Shown here: positions 1-7,525 of the stretch, one piece after another
Layout of the letters: each line of letters opens with the position of its first letter
Position numbering within the stretch: position 1 is the first letter of the stretch
Assembly (NCBI GenBank): GCA_963819785.1
Contig: CAWFXW010000037.1
Span: 558,001 to 622,000 of the forward strand
Source of the DNA: Palsa-504 sp963819785
Lineage (GTDB): Bacteria > Actinomycetota > Actinomycetes > Streptosporangiales > Streptosporangiaceae
DNA: 64,000 bases
Direction: 5' to 3'
Translations under genes and position numbers: made by a program
Notes under the pieces: model-generated
What the model saw: only the letters and a program-made list of their open reading frames with translations
Database searches by the model: none
Told to the model about the DNA's origin: nothing

Positions 1-783
1 CCGGGTTCCCAGCACCGTAATGCCCATGAGGAAGATCCAGGTCACGAGCAGCGCGAGCAGTGAGGCTGCGACCGAGACCTGGCCGCTGGTCTGGCTGTTG
101 ACGTAGATCCACACCGGGAAGGTCTGGTACAGGGCCAGGCTGGCCATCGTGTACTCGCCGAGCACCAGGGCCACGGTCAGGACGACGGCCGACAGCAACG
201 CGGTCCGCAGGTTCGGCAGGATCACCCGTACCAGCGTGCTGAGCCAGCCGGCCCCCAGCGAATGGGACGCCTCGACGACCGTCTTCAGGTCCAGCGAGCG
301 CAGCCCGGCGTCGATGGCCCGGTAGGCGAACGGCATGGCCAGCACGACGTACTCCAGCCCGAGCAGGTACGACGTGCCTTTGAGCGAGCCGGGGGCAATC
401 TGCAGGACACCCACGATCAGCACCACGGGCGGGATGACGATCGGCAGGATCGTGATGCTCTCCATCAGCCGCCGGATCCCGGGCAGCCGCAGGTGGACGT
501 AGACCGTGGTGGGCAGCATGAGCACGATCGTGATCACGGTGGTGATGACCGCCAGCCGCACCGACAGGCCCAGGGACGAGGTGAAGCCGTCCTCGCTGAC
601 CACCGAGCCGAAGGCCTTGATCCCGGCGAACCGGAAGGCCACGATCAGCGGCACGAGAAAATACACGCCGGCGATCAGCAGCACCACCCAGCGCCAGACG
701 GCGAAGGATGCTCGCTTTCTGCGTGGCCACGGGCCCTTGGCCTCCTCGGCGGCCAGCGCCGTCGTGCCGATTACCTGAGCCAT
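1..783 (-). CDS. ABC importer permease, PotC-type (3' part cut by window edge)
   Basis: Reading leftwards from an ATG at 783, the frame encodes at least 261 residues and runs off the window. The protein begins MAQVIGTTALAAEEAKG, then has a first membrane helix (VVLLIAGVYFLVPLIVAF) and several further hydrophobic segments. The region around GAGWLSTLVRVILPNLRTALL matches the EAA loop of binding-protein-dependent permeases (EA...G....F..V.LP), which contacts the ATPase. Its start lies inside the end of the upstream permease (13-base overlap), so the two are one operon and probably form a heterodimeric channel. The ATPase gene is expected beyond the left edge. Family: polyamine/iron/aminophosphonate-type importers; the substrate cannot be told from the sequence. 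Confidence 0.85.
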   Translation of the reverse strand, partial: MAQVIGTTALAAEEAKGPWPRRKRASFAVWRWVVLLIAGVYFLVPLIVAFRFAGIKAFGSVVSEDGFTSSLGLSVRLAVITTVITIVLMLPTTVYVHLRLPGIRRLMESITILPIVIPPVVLIVGVLQIAPGSLKGTSYLLGLEYVVLAMPFAYRAIDAGLRSLDLKTVVEASHSLGAGWLSTLVRVILPNLRTALLSAVVLTVALVLGEYTMASLALYQTFPVWIYVNSQTSGQVSVAASLLALLVTWIFLMGITVLGTR

Positions 784-1733
784 CTGGCCGCCCTCCGCTG
801 CAGCGCGACGTAGATGATCATCGCGATCGCGATGATGACGACCATGCCCAGGCCGAGCGCCTTGCCGATGTTCTCCTGGCCGGCGATGACGTTCCCGTTC
901 AGGAACGACCCGATCTGGATCGCGGTCAGCGGTATCGTCCCGTTGGTGAGCGCTTCAGTAGTGGCGTAGGCGGACAGGGCGCTGCCGAACAGCAGCAGGA
1001 CGCAGCCCAGGAACGACGGCAGCAGGACCGGGCCGCCCACGAAGCGCCAGTAATCCCAGGTCCGCGCGCCCATGTTCTCGGCCGCTTCCCGCCACGCCGG
1101 GCGCAATCCTTCCAGCGCCGGCAAGATGATCAGCACCATCAGCGGGACCTGGAAGTAGAAGTACACCACGATGACGCCGGTCAGGGAGTACAGGGTGAAG
1201 CCGTGCGCGTAGAGGTTGAGCCCGAGGTTGGCGATCCAGTGGGTGATGAGCCCGGTGGAGCCGAGGGAGGCGATGAACAGGAAGGCCAGCGGCACCCCGC
1301 CGAAGTTGGCGAACACGCCAGAGGCGGTGATCGTCACCTGCCGCAGGATGTTCCCGCGCTTGGCGGTGAAGATCGCGTACGCGATCAGCAGCCCGAAGAT
1401 GGCCGGCAGCACGGACGTGAGCACCGACAAGATGATGCTCTGCCAGAAGCCGTGCAGGTAGATGCCGTGGGTGGCGGCGCTGACGTTGCTGAACGTGAAG
1501 CCGCCGTTGTTGCCCTGGAAGGCCCCGATCGCGACCGCGATCATCGGTATCAGCAGTCCGAGCGTCACGTACACGCCGAACGGCACGATGCCTGCGATCC
1601 GGCGCAGCCAGCGCAGGGCACCGGGCAGGGTCAGCCTCGCGAGGGCTCCGCTCCCGGCGCCGGGACCGGAGCCGGGGGCCCCGGAATCCGCCAGGGATCC
1701 CGGGGCCCCGGAGGCCGCTACGGTCTGGTCCAC
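771..1733 (-). CDS. ABC importer permease, PotB-type
   Basis: This encodes about 320 residues with six or more hydrophobic segments and an EAA loop (EAAENMGARTWDYWRFVGGPVLLPS, about two thirds along) typical of inner-membrane permeases of the spermidine/putrescine and ferric-iron importer group. A GTG at 1733 directly follows the restored stop of the binding-protein gene (1736-1738) and is preferred; another GTG at 1757 would overlap that gene. The first roughly 45 residues are Gly/Ala/Pro-rich and cytoplasmic before the first helix (FGVYVTLGLLIPMIAVAIG). It overlaps the second permease by 13 bases. Role: half of the transmembrane channel fed by the lipoprotein encoded just upstream. Confidence 0.85.
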   Translation of the reverse strand: MDQTVAASGAPGSLADSGAPGSGPGAGSGALARLTLPGALRWLRRIAGIVPFGVYVTLGLLIPMIAVAIGAFQGNNGGFTFSNVSAATHGIYLHGFWQSIILSVLTSVLPAIFGLLIAYAIFTAKRGNILRQVTITASGVFANFGGVPLAFLFIASLGSTGLITHWIANLGLNLYAHGFTLYSLTGVIVVYFYFQVPLMVLIILPALEGLRPAWREAAENMGARTWDYWRFVGGPVLLPSFLGCVLLLFGSALSAYATTEALTNGTIPLTAIQIGSFLNGNVIAGQENIGKALGLGMVVIIAIAMIIYVALQRRAARWLR

Positions 1734-1735
1734 CG

Positions 1736-2880
1736 CTAACCGATCACGCTGGACCACTGCTGGGCCACGACGTTCTCGGCCGTCGCTTGCTGCTGCTGGG
1801 TGGGGAAGGTGACGCTGCCGGCCGGGCCGGCGGCAGCGCCTTGTACGCGGTCTGGTTGACCATGCCGTCCGACACCAGGGTCGGCAGCTCGATCGGCCGG
1901 GCCTCGCCCTCGAGCCAGAGGTTCTGGCCCGCGGTGGAGTACAGGTATTCCTCCCACAGACGGGCCGCGGCCGGGTGCGGCGCGTACTTGCTGATGGCCT
2001 GGTCGTAGTAGGCGGCGTAGGAGGAGTCCGACGGGATCACGATCTTGAGGCCGGACACGCTAGGCCCGATCTCGGAGGCCAGCAGGTAGTCCCACCAGAT
2101 CACGATCGGGGTCTGGCCGCTTTCCATGGTGGCCGCACTGGCCGTGACCGGCACGAAGTTGCCGTCGCTGTGCAGCTTCTTGAAGTAAGCGACACCGGGC
2201 GCGATGTTGTCGAGGGAACCGCCGTTGGCCAGCGCCGCGGCGAACACGGCCGAGAACGCGGCGCTCGCCTGGGTCGGGTTGCCGTTGATGGCCACCTGGT
2301 TCTTGTAGATGGGCTTGAGCAGGTCCGCGAACGAGGTCGGCGGGGTCTTCACCGTCGCCGAGTTGTATCCGATCGCGACGTAGCCGCCGTAGTCGGCGTA
2401 GTACGTGGCGTCCGCCGCCTTGGCGTCGGCCGGGATGTTACTCCAGCTCGCCACCTGGTAGGGAGCCAGGACGCCTTCCTGGTCGCCCTTGACCCCGAAC
2501 GCGGTGCCCACGTCGAGGACGTCGGGCGCGCGGCTCTGGCCCTTGAGCTGGTTGACCGCGTTGAGCTCGTCCTGGCTGGAGCCGTCCGGGTTCGCGTCGT
2601 TGATCTTGATGCCGTACTTGGCGGTGAAGTCCTTCATGATCGTGCCGTAGTTGGCCCAGTTGGAGGGCAACGTGATGACGTTGAGCTGGCCTTCGGCCTT
2701 GGCCGCTGCGATAAGGGCGTTCATGCCGCCGCCCGCTTGCGCGGACGCGGCGGTGGCCCAGTTGGTTCCACTACTTGAACTGCTACTGCCGCTGCTGGAA
2801 CTCGACGAGCTGCAGGCGGCGGTGAGCAGCACGCCGCTGGCAACGGCGGCCGTAGTCGCCATGAGGTGCCTTGCGCGCAC
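1736..2880 (-). CDS. ABC importer substrate-binding lipoprotein, PotD-like, with a C-terminal frameshift
   Basis: The protein has a lipoprotein signal peptide (VASGVLLTAAC, lipobox LTAAC), a long serine linker, then an extracellular solute-binding domain. Start: GTG at 2880 with GGGAGG six bases upstream; a longer frame from 2964 has no ribosome site and adds residues before the signal peptide. The as-read frame ends at 1744 with a Ser/Pro/Arg tail. A second frame ending at 1736 instead continues with SVTFPTQQQQATAENVVAQQW, the normal ending of this family. The switch lies in a GCC/GGC-rich run near 1820-1836, so one base has been gained or lost there, or the base call is wrong. It heads an operon with the two permeases and presents substrate at the outer membrane face. 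Confidence 0.8.
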
Positions 2881-2922
2881 TATTCCCTCCCAAGCACAGT
2901 CCCCGGGACCCGGGATCCAAGA

Positions 2923-2966
2923 AGCCAAATCTTGGCTAGACAAGTCGAGATCATGACTAGCCAAGA
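2923..2966. promoter_or_regulatory. Triple TTGGCT/AGCCAA inverted repeats upstream of the ABC operon
   Basis: TCTTGGCTAG (2930-2939) and CTAGCCAAGA (2957-2966) form a perfect 10-base inverted repeat with a 17-base spacer. The left arm also pairs with AGCCAA (2923-2928) to form AGCCAA-ATC-TTGGCT. Three copies of one half-site 43-85 bases before the GTG of the binding-protein gene suggest a regulator-binding region. No regulator gene for it is evident nearby. Confidence 0.4.
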
Positions 2967-3012
2967 CAAACGGGAGGTATCCAGCTCATGGCGGCCAGGA
3001 ATCCGTTACCGG

Positions 3013-3876
3013 TCAGCTTGGTAACGTCCCTGACCTGCGGCGACCTGCTGGCACCGCGTGCCCATCATGTGAGATCGCGGACGGCCTGCGATATCGGGTT
3101 GGTAACGGGCGGAGCAGTTTGGTGCGGAGCAGGTCCAGCTCGTCGGCCGTCAGGCCATGGTCGGTCAGCCACCTGGCGACGCCGCCGTAGCGGGCATCCA
3201 TCTGCTCCAGGAACGCCGCCATCGTTTCGGCGCGGGGCCGGTGGGAATCGGCGGGCACGCTGTCGATGTCCCTGGCGTACGTCGGCGACCGGCGCAGCCG
3301 GTCCATGATGGCCGCGGTACGCTCTCCCGTTGCGGCATAGTCGGCCACGACGGCCTGCCGGCGGACGCCGGCCGCGGTCAGCGTCAGTGCCACCACCACG
3401 CCGGTGCGGTCCTTGCCCGCCGCGCAGTGGACCAGCGCCGCGCCCTGGTCGTACGCGATGCTGCGTACCGCGCCCGCTACCTGGTCAGGACGGTCTTCCA
3501 GGTAGCCCAGGTAGTGCCCGCAGGTGGGGTTGCTCGGGAAACGCGTCCGATCCTGCGTCTTCTTGAGCAGCAACGCCTCGGCCACTACGTCCGTTGCCTC
3601 GCCGATCTCGGGCACCACGGGATAATGCACGTGCCGGACCGCCGCGAGGGCGGCCAGCGGCGCCGGGCCCTCAGCGGCCAGTTCGGCCGAACTCCGCAGA
3701 TCCACCACGGTGGTCAGGCCGATGTCGTGCACCAGGCGGCTGACGTCGGAGGGCGACAGTTCCTGCAGGTTGTCGGACCGCAGCAGGCGTCCGGTCACCG
3801 TCTGGCCGCCGCCGTCCGTGGGCAGGGCGCCCAGGTCGCGTACGTTGACGGCGCCATCAAGGTCGATCCACGGCAT
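3013..3876 (-). CDS. Protein-tyrosine phosphatase, Y_phosphatase3 type
   Basis: The 287-residue protein opens with INVRDLG-like sequence (AVNVRDLGALPTDGG), has TTVVDLRSSAE around residue 65, and carries the P-loop HCAAGKDRTG at residues 150-159 with the catalytic cysteine at C151. This combination is the signature of the actinobacterial tyrosine/serine phosphatase family related to mycobacterial PtpB; substrate could be phosphotyrosine or phosphoinositide. ATG at 3876 is preceded by AAGGGTGATGTC. The last ~25 residues are Arg-rich and probably unstructured. It is transcribed toward the ABC operon but separated by 132 bases holding the inverted repeats, so co-transcription is uncertain. Confidence 0.88.
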   Translation of the reverse strand: MPWIDLDGAVNVRDLGALPTDGGGQTVTGRLLRSDNLQELSPSDVSRLVHDIGLTTVVDLRSSAELAAEGPAPLAALAAVRHVHYPVVPEIGEATDVVAEALLLKKTQDRTRFPSNPTCGHYLGYLEDRPDQVAGAVRSIAYDQGAALVHCAAGKDRTGVVVALTLTAAGVRRQAVVADYAATGERTAAIMDRLRRSPTYARDIDSVPADSHRPRAETMAAFLEQMDARYGGVARWLTDHGLTADELDLLRTKLLRPLPTRYRRPSAISHDGHAVPAGRRRSGTLPS

Positions 3877-3938
3877 GACATCACCCTTGCAGACGCCTGC
3901 CAGACACGCGGACCCGGGTTTGCGGCGTTTGCCGGGCC

Positions 3939-3967
3939 TTGCACGCCGGCCGGGTGAGGCATACTAG
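3939..3967 (+). promoter_or_regulatory. Candidate sigma-70-type promoter for the STAS-GAF-ANTAR gene
   Basis: TTGCAC (3939-3944), a 17-base spacer and TACTAG (3962-3967) form a plausible vegetative promoter. Transcription would start near 3974, leaving a leader of about 135 bases before the ATG at 4108. Confidence 0.4.
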
Positions 3968-4027
3968 ATAAATCGTCATGCCGCCCAGAATCCCGCGGCC
4001 CGCCGCCAGACCGGTACTGGCTCTGCT

Positions 4028-4051
4028 TCTTCCTGTATAGCCGCAGGAAGA
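4028..4051 (+). promoter_or_regulatory. Hairpin in the leader of the ANTAR-protein gene
   Basis: TCTTCCTG (4028-4035) and CAGGAAGA (4044-4051) pair perfectly around an 8-base loop. It lies in the predicted 5' leader of a gene whose product carries an RNA-binding ANTAR domain, so leader control is possible; known ANTAR targets are paired hairpins with 6-base loops, which this is not exactly. Confidence 0.3.
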
Positions 4052-4107
4052 GGCCTCCTGACAGCAGCCGGATCAAGCCTTGGCCGCCGCTGTGAGTGGG
4101 GGTTCTC

Positions 4108-5208
4108 ATGACGTGGCTCTGTTCTCCTTCTGACCTGCCCGCCCGCCGTTCAGCCGGTTCACCGGCGCTACTAGTGATCAACGTGGAGGTAAGCCAAGAC
4201 AGCGCTACGGTGGTGATCACTGGCGAGCTGGACCTGACCACCCGGCCGCTGCTTATCGAGTACCTGTCGCCGATCCTGTTCACCAGGCCGCGCCGGCTTG
4301 TCCTGGACATGGCCGGTACCGGTTTCATCGATTGCGGGTCGGCGCGGCTGATCGCCAGCGCGGCTCAGTTCCTGCCGGACGGCCGACGCCCGGTCATCCG
4401 GCGTCCCAGCCGGGCCGTCCTGCGCGTGCTCGAGCTGACCGGCCTTGACCTGGACTGCGAGATCGAGGGAGCACCGTTAGGAGCGAGCATGACCGTTACG
4501 ACGCAGGATGTGCGCCAGGCCCTGAACGAGCTTGGCCGGCTGCGCTTCGGTGAGATGCGGGTCGATGAGGCAATGCACCAGATCGTCGAGACCACCCACG
4601 CGATCTTTTCCGTCGACGGGGCGGGCCTGATGCTGGCCGACGCCGAGCATCACCTGCGCAATGCGGCGGTCTCCGACGAGCGGGTGCGGCACCTGGAGGA
4701 GCTGCAGATACGCCACCAGGAGGGCCCGTGCGTCACGGCGTTCGACGACAAGGTAATGGTAGGGGCTGAGGATCTGACCTCGGACCCGCGCTGGCCGACG
4801 TTCGGCCGGGCCGCGGTCGACCGAGGCGTCCAGGCCGTGCTGGCCAGCCCCATCCCCTACAACCAGGACGCCGTGGGGGTGGTCGCCGTGCTGTCTCGGG
4901 AACGGCATCCGTGGTCCGCCGAGGCGGAGCTGGCCCTGCTGGCCTTCACCGACCTGGCCGCCCTGCTCATCGCGAGCATGATGATGGGCGAGCAGCAGAC
5001 CGAGCTCGCCGCGCAGCTGCAGAACGCGCTGAACTCACGGGCCATAATCGAGCAGGCCAAGGGCGTGCTGATCGGCCAGCAGGGACTTTCCGCGCACGCC
5101 GCGTACGAGCAGATCCGGGCCCGGGCCCGGGCGGAGCGCCGCAAGATAGCGGTGGTCGCGGCCGAACTCGTGACCGGCGCGGTCAGTCAGCCGGATCCGG
5201 CATCCTAA
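4108..5208 (+). CDS. STAS-GAF-ANTAR fusion regulator
   Basis: The protein is about 366 residues. Residues ~24-120 are a STAS domain (VEVSQDSATVVITGELDLTT, then GTGFIDCGSARLI where the phosphorylatable serine of anti-anti-sigma factors would lie). Residues ~135-285 form a GAF sensor domain (DGAGLMLAD...EGPCVTAF...SPIPYNQDAVGVVAVLS). Residues ~295-355 are an ANTAR RNA-binding domain (ALNSRAIIEQAKGVLIGQQGLS). GAF-ANTAR proteins are common antiterminators in actinobacteria; an added STAS domain could link them to the partner-switching network. Start: ATG 4108 after GGGGG; a GTG at 4096 is an alternative. The end overlaps the convergent MFS gene by 26 bases. Confidence 0.88.
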   Translation: MTWLCSPSDLPARRSAGSPALLVINVEVSQDSATVVITGELDLTTRPLLIEYLSPILFTRPRRLVLDMAGTGFIDCGSARLIASAAQFLPDGRRPVIRRPSRAVLRVLELTGLDLDCEIEGAPLGASMTVTTQDVRQALNELGRLRFGEMRVDEAMHQIVETTHAIFSVDGAGLMLADAEHHLRNAAVSDERVRHLEELQIRHQEGPCVTAFDDKVMVGAEDLTSDPRWPTFGRAAVDRGVQAVLASPIPYNQDAVGVVAVLSRERHPWSAEAELALLAFTDLAALLIASMMMGEQQTELAAQLQNALNSRAIIEQAKGVLIGQQGLSAHAAYEQIRARARAERRKIAVVAAELVTGAVSQPDPAS

Positions 5209-6451
5209 ACCTGGGCAGCGGCGAGGGCAGCAGGAGCAGCGCCCCGCCGACCCCGCCGACGGTGGCGACCCACAGCGCCGGGCGGAGGCCGACGCTCGTG
5301 CCGAGCAGGCCGCCCAGCAGCGCGCCGAGCGGGCGGGTTCCGTAGTTGACGGCCTGGAACGCGCCTGTGACCCGCGACCGGAGCCGGTCCGGGATCACCG
5401 CGGCGAAGATCGCCCCGATGCTGATATCCAGCATCATCACCCCGAAGCCGCACAGGAACTCCGCCACGAACAGCAGCTCCAGGATCAGCGGCGAGCGGGC
5501 GAGCGGCACCAGTATCAACGGTGCGGTGAACAGGAAGCAGCCGACCACGTAGGCCCAGCCGACGCCGGTCCGGGCCGCCACCGGCTTGGTCACCACCGAG
5601 CCGAGCACCCCGCCGACCGCGCCCGCGCCGAGGACCAAGCCGAGCACACCGGGCCGGACGTGCAGCACGCGGACCGCGTAGAGCATGAAGAGTGCCGCGA
5701 ACATGAGGTTGAAGAAGTTAATCGTCGCAACCCCGATCAGTGACGCGCGGACGACCCGGTCGTGGGCGATGAACGTGACGCCCGCGGTGACCGTCCCCTT
5801 CCCCTCGTCCGCAGGCGGTTCCGCCGGCCGGATCCGGCCCAGGAAGAACGCGGAGCCGAGGAACGACAGCGCGTCCGCGATGACCGCAAACGGTGCCGTG
5901 AACACCTGCACGAGCAGGCCGCCGATGCTCGGTCCGCCCATGAACGACAGCGCCCGGCTGCCGTAGATCAGCGACTGCCCGTCCACGTACCGTTCCGGCG
6001 CGACGACCGACACGAACAGTGTCGCGTCCGACACGTTGAACAAAATGGCCAGCGTCCCGGCGGCGAACGTGACCAGGTACAGCTGCGTCATCGTCATCAC
6101 GTGCAGCGCGTAGCAGACCGGGACGGTAGCGAGCAGCGCGGCCCGGCCCAGGTCGGCGCCGATCATCGTGCGCCGCCGCCGGCCGTGCCGGTCGGCCCAT
6201 GCGCCGAGGTGCAGCCCGAATAGCAGACTGGGCAGCCATTCGAGCGCGGTCAGGTACCCCATCTCGGCCGCCTGCGCGTGCAGCACGATGACCGCCGCGA
6301 GCGGCAACGCAATCCCTGAGATCTGGTCGCCGAACATCGAGATCGTTGACGCGCCCCAGTACCGCCGGAACACCCGCTCGCGCAGCAACGAGGGGACGAT
6401 ACCGCGCCGCCTCTGCGCTGGCGCCGGCGCGACCCGCTCGCCCGCGGTCAC
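5183..6451 (-). CDS. MFS exporter, MFS_3/EntS-like
   Basis: About 422 residues with roughly 12 hydrophobic helices and the MFS loop motif GAWADRHGRRRR after helix 2. The N-terminus (SLLRERVFRRYWGASTISMFGDQISGIALPLAAVIVL) is typical of the macrolide-efflux/enterobactin-exporter branch. The start is a GTG at 6451 inside the GTGA that also stops the ArsR gene, with GGGAGG upstream; the longer open frame to 6859 is antisense-like Arg-rich sequence and was rejected. Translation is coupled to the ArsR-type regulator, suggesting the regulator controls the pump in response to a toxic compound or metabolite. Confidence 0.88.
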   Translation of the reverse strand: MTAGERVAPAPAQRRRGIVPSLLRERVFRRYWGASTISMFGDQISGIALPLAAVIVLHAQAAEMGYLTALEWLPSLLFGLHLGAWADRHGRRRRTMIGADLGRAALLATVPVCYALHVMTMTQLYLVTFAAGTLAILFNVSDATLFVSVVAPERYVDGQSLIYGSRALSFMGGPSIGGLLVQVFTAPFAVIADALSFLGSAFFLGRIRPAEPPADEGKGTVTAGVTFIAHDRVVRASLIGVATINFFNLMFAALFMLYAVRVLHVRPGVLGLVLGAGAVGGVLGSVVTKPVAARTGVGWAYVVGCFLFTAPLILVPLARSPLILELLFVAEFLCGFGVMMLDISIGAIFAAVIPDRLRSRVTGAFQAVNYGTRPLGALLGGLLGTSVGLRPALWVATVGGVGGALLLLPSPLPRFRMPDPAD

Positions 6452-7062
6452 GACGCGTCCTCCCGCGGGAACGCGAGATGCAGGTAGGTGACCAGCCGGG
6501 CCCCCTCGGGCCGGAGCTCCGGCCTGACCTGGCGATCGAAGTACGCGTCGACGAGGTTGCGGACCTGGTCGCCGAGCTCGGCGAGCTCCGCAGCCGTGAC
6601 CCACAGGAACCTGTCGCCAAGGAGCGCCGCCTCCTGCCATTCGCGCGGCTCCTCCGGACTTCGCTCCAGCCAGCGCACGAGCTGCTCGAAGTATTGCTCG
6701 GCGAGGACCATGTTCAGCAAGCCGGCCTCCGGACTGCCAGCGGTCGGGTCCCAATCGGTCGACGTGGTGGTCGCCCGCCACGGCTTCTCCCGGCCGGTGC
6801 CCCCGCCGGCCTCCTCGACCAGCCCGTACTTGGCGAGCTGCCGCAGGTGGAACGAGCACGTCCCCGACGACTCTCCGATCAGCTCACCCGCCTTCGTCGC
6901 GGTCAGCGGCCCGTGCGCACGCAGCAGCCCCACCAGCTTCATCCGCACCGGGTGCGCGTAGGCCCGCAGCGCCCGCGGATCGGTCAGCCTGGTGACCGTC
7001 CGCGACTTCGTCTGGCCCGCGTCGCCCGGCTCGGGCGAGCGCCCGGTTTCCGGCTCATCCAT
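6448..7062 (-). CDS. ArsR-type winged-helix repressor
   Basis: About 204 residues. The DNA-binding region LRAYAHPVRMKLVGLLRAHGPLTATKAGELIGESSGTCSFHLRQLAKYGLVEE is a classic ArsR/HTH_20 winged helix, followed by ~110 residues of helical C-terminal domain (LNMVLAEQYFEQLVRWLE...). No cysteine metal site is visible, so the signal is probably not a metal. ATG at 7062 is chosen because the frame upstream to 7098 lies inside the palindromic operator. The gene ends in GTGA overlapping the MFS start, forming a two-gene regulator-exporter operon. Confidence 0.85.
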   Translation of the reverse strand: MDEPETGRSPEPGDAGQTKSRTVTRLTDPRALRAYAHPVRMKLVGLLRAHGPLTATKAGELIGESSGTCSFHLRQLAKYGLVEEAGGGTGREKPWRATTTSTDWDPTAGSPEAGLLNMVLAEQYFEQLVRWLERSPEEPREWQEAALLGDRFLWVTAAELAELGDQVRNLVDAYFDRQVRPELRPEGARLVTYLHLAFPREDAS

Positions 7063-7065
7063 GTA

Positions 7066-7086
7066 TGCAAAGATAGCTTTGCAAAG
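7066..7086. promoter_or_regulatory. Palindromic operator just upstream of the ArsR start
   Basis: TGCAAAG-ATAG-CTTTGCA (7066-7083) is a perfect inverted repeat, and CTTTGCAAAG (7077-7086) is itself palindromic, giving overlapping half-sites that begin 4 bases before the ATG at 7062. This position is ideal for autorepression by the ArsR protein. Confidence 0.6.
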
Positions 7087-7142
7087 ACTCCTTGGCAATG
7101 ACTCCCCGGGGCAATACTCCGGGAAATCAGTGGCTCCGGCGG

Positions 7143-7172
7143 CCCTGGCGCCCGGCAGCCCTGGCGCCCGGC
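7143..7172. repeat. Short tandem repeat, two 14-base copies
   Basis: CCCTGGCGCCCGGC occurs at 7143-7156 and 7159-7172, separated by AG, between the ArsR operator and the small membrane-protein gene. No function is evident. Confidence 0.5.
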
Positions 7173-7175
7173 GGG

Positions 7176-7343
7176 TCAGCGGCGCCGGACCCAGATGCTG
7201 CCGAGGCCTGCCTGGTGCAGGGCCAGGAAGGTGAGACCAAGGAGCAGCAAGCCCGTTACCGAGAACGCCGCGTTCGTGACGGTCCCGGTGGCGTGGAGGA
7301 CGAAGGCGATGCCGAAGATGATCGCCGCGACGATGGCCAGCAT
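7176..7343 (-). CDS. Small membrane protein, 55 residues
   Basis: ATG at 7343, preceded by GAGGGG close to the start, opens a 55-residue frame with two hydrophobic segments, roughly residues 2-17 (LAIVAAIIFGIAFVLH) and 28-44 (SVTGLLLLGLTFLALHQ), ending in the basic tail WVRRR. Such a two-helix composition with a positive end is coding-like and recalls small actinobacterial membrane proteins of unknown role. It is flanked by non-coding sequence on both sides and is not obviously part of an operon. Confidence 0.6.
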   Translation of the reverse strand: MLAIVAAIIFGIAFVLHATGTVTNAAFSVTGLLLLGLTFLALHQAGLGSIWVRRR

Positions 7344-7453
7344 GTCCCCTCAGCTTCCCAGGCCGCGCCCTCCTAATCGTGCGGCCACTCCCGGCAGCAG
7401 CCCGGCCCAGCCTGAGCAGGCGACAACTCTTCGCTGCGCGCGCTGGCGGCCAC

Positions 7454-7500
7454 GATCGTGGGTCGTAACCTATGTCCTGGGGGCTGTTGCACCCACGATC
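7454..7500. repeat. 47-base palindromic element, copy A
   Basis: GATCGTGGGT (7454-7463) pairs perfectly with ACCCACGATC (7491-7500) around a 27-base loop. The opposite strand reads ...GGTTACGACCCACGATC, almost the same as a second 47-base element at 27121-27167 (GGTAACGACCCACGAT). It lies just past the 3' end of the MetE-like gene and may act there as a terminator. Confidence 0.55.
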
Positions 7501-7525
7501 TCAGTGCTTCCGCCCTGGTATCCCG

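Noticed and set aside
708..1739. 343-residue plus-strand frame over the ABC permease
   Set aside because: Antisense to a clear permease with six helices; composition typical of shadows.
7087..7175. Gene between ArsR operator and small membrane protein
   Set aside because: Only short frames without ribosome sites; contains a small tandem repeat.
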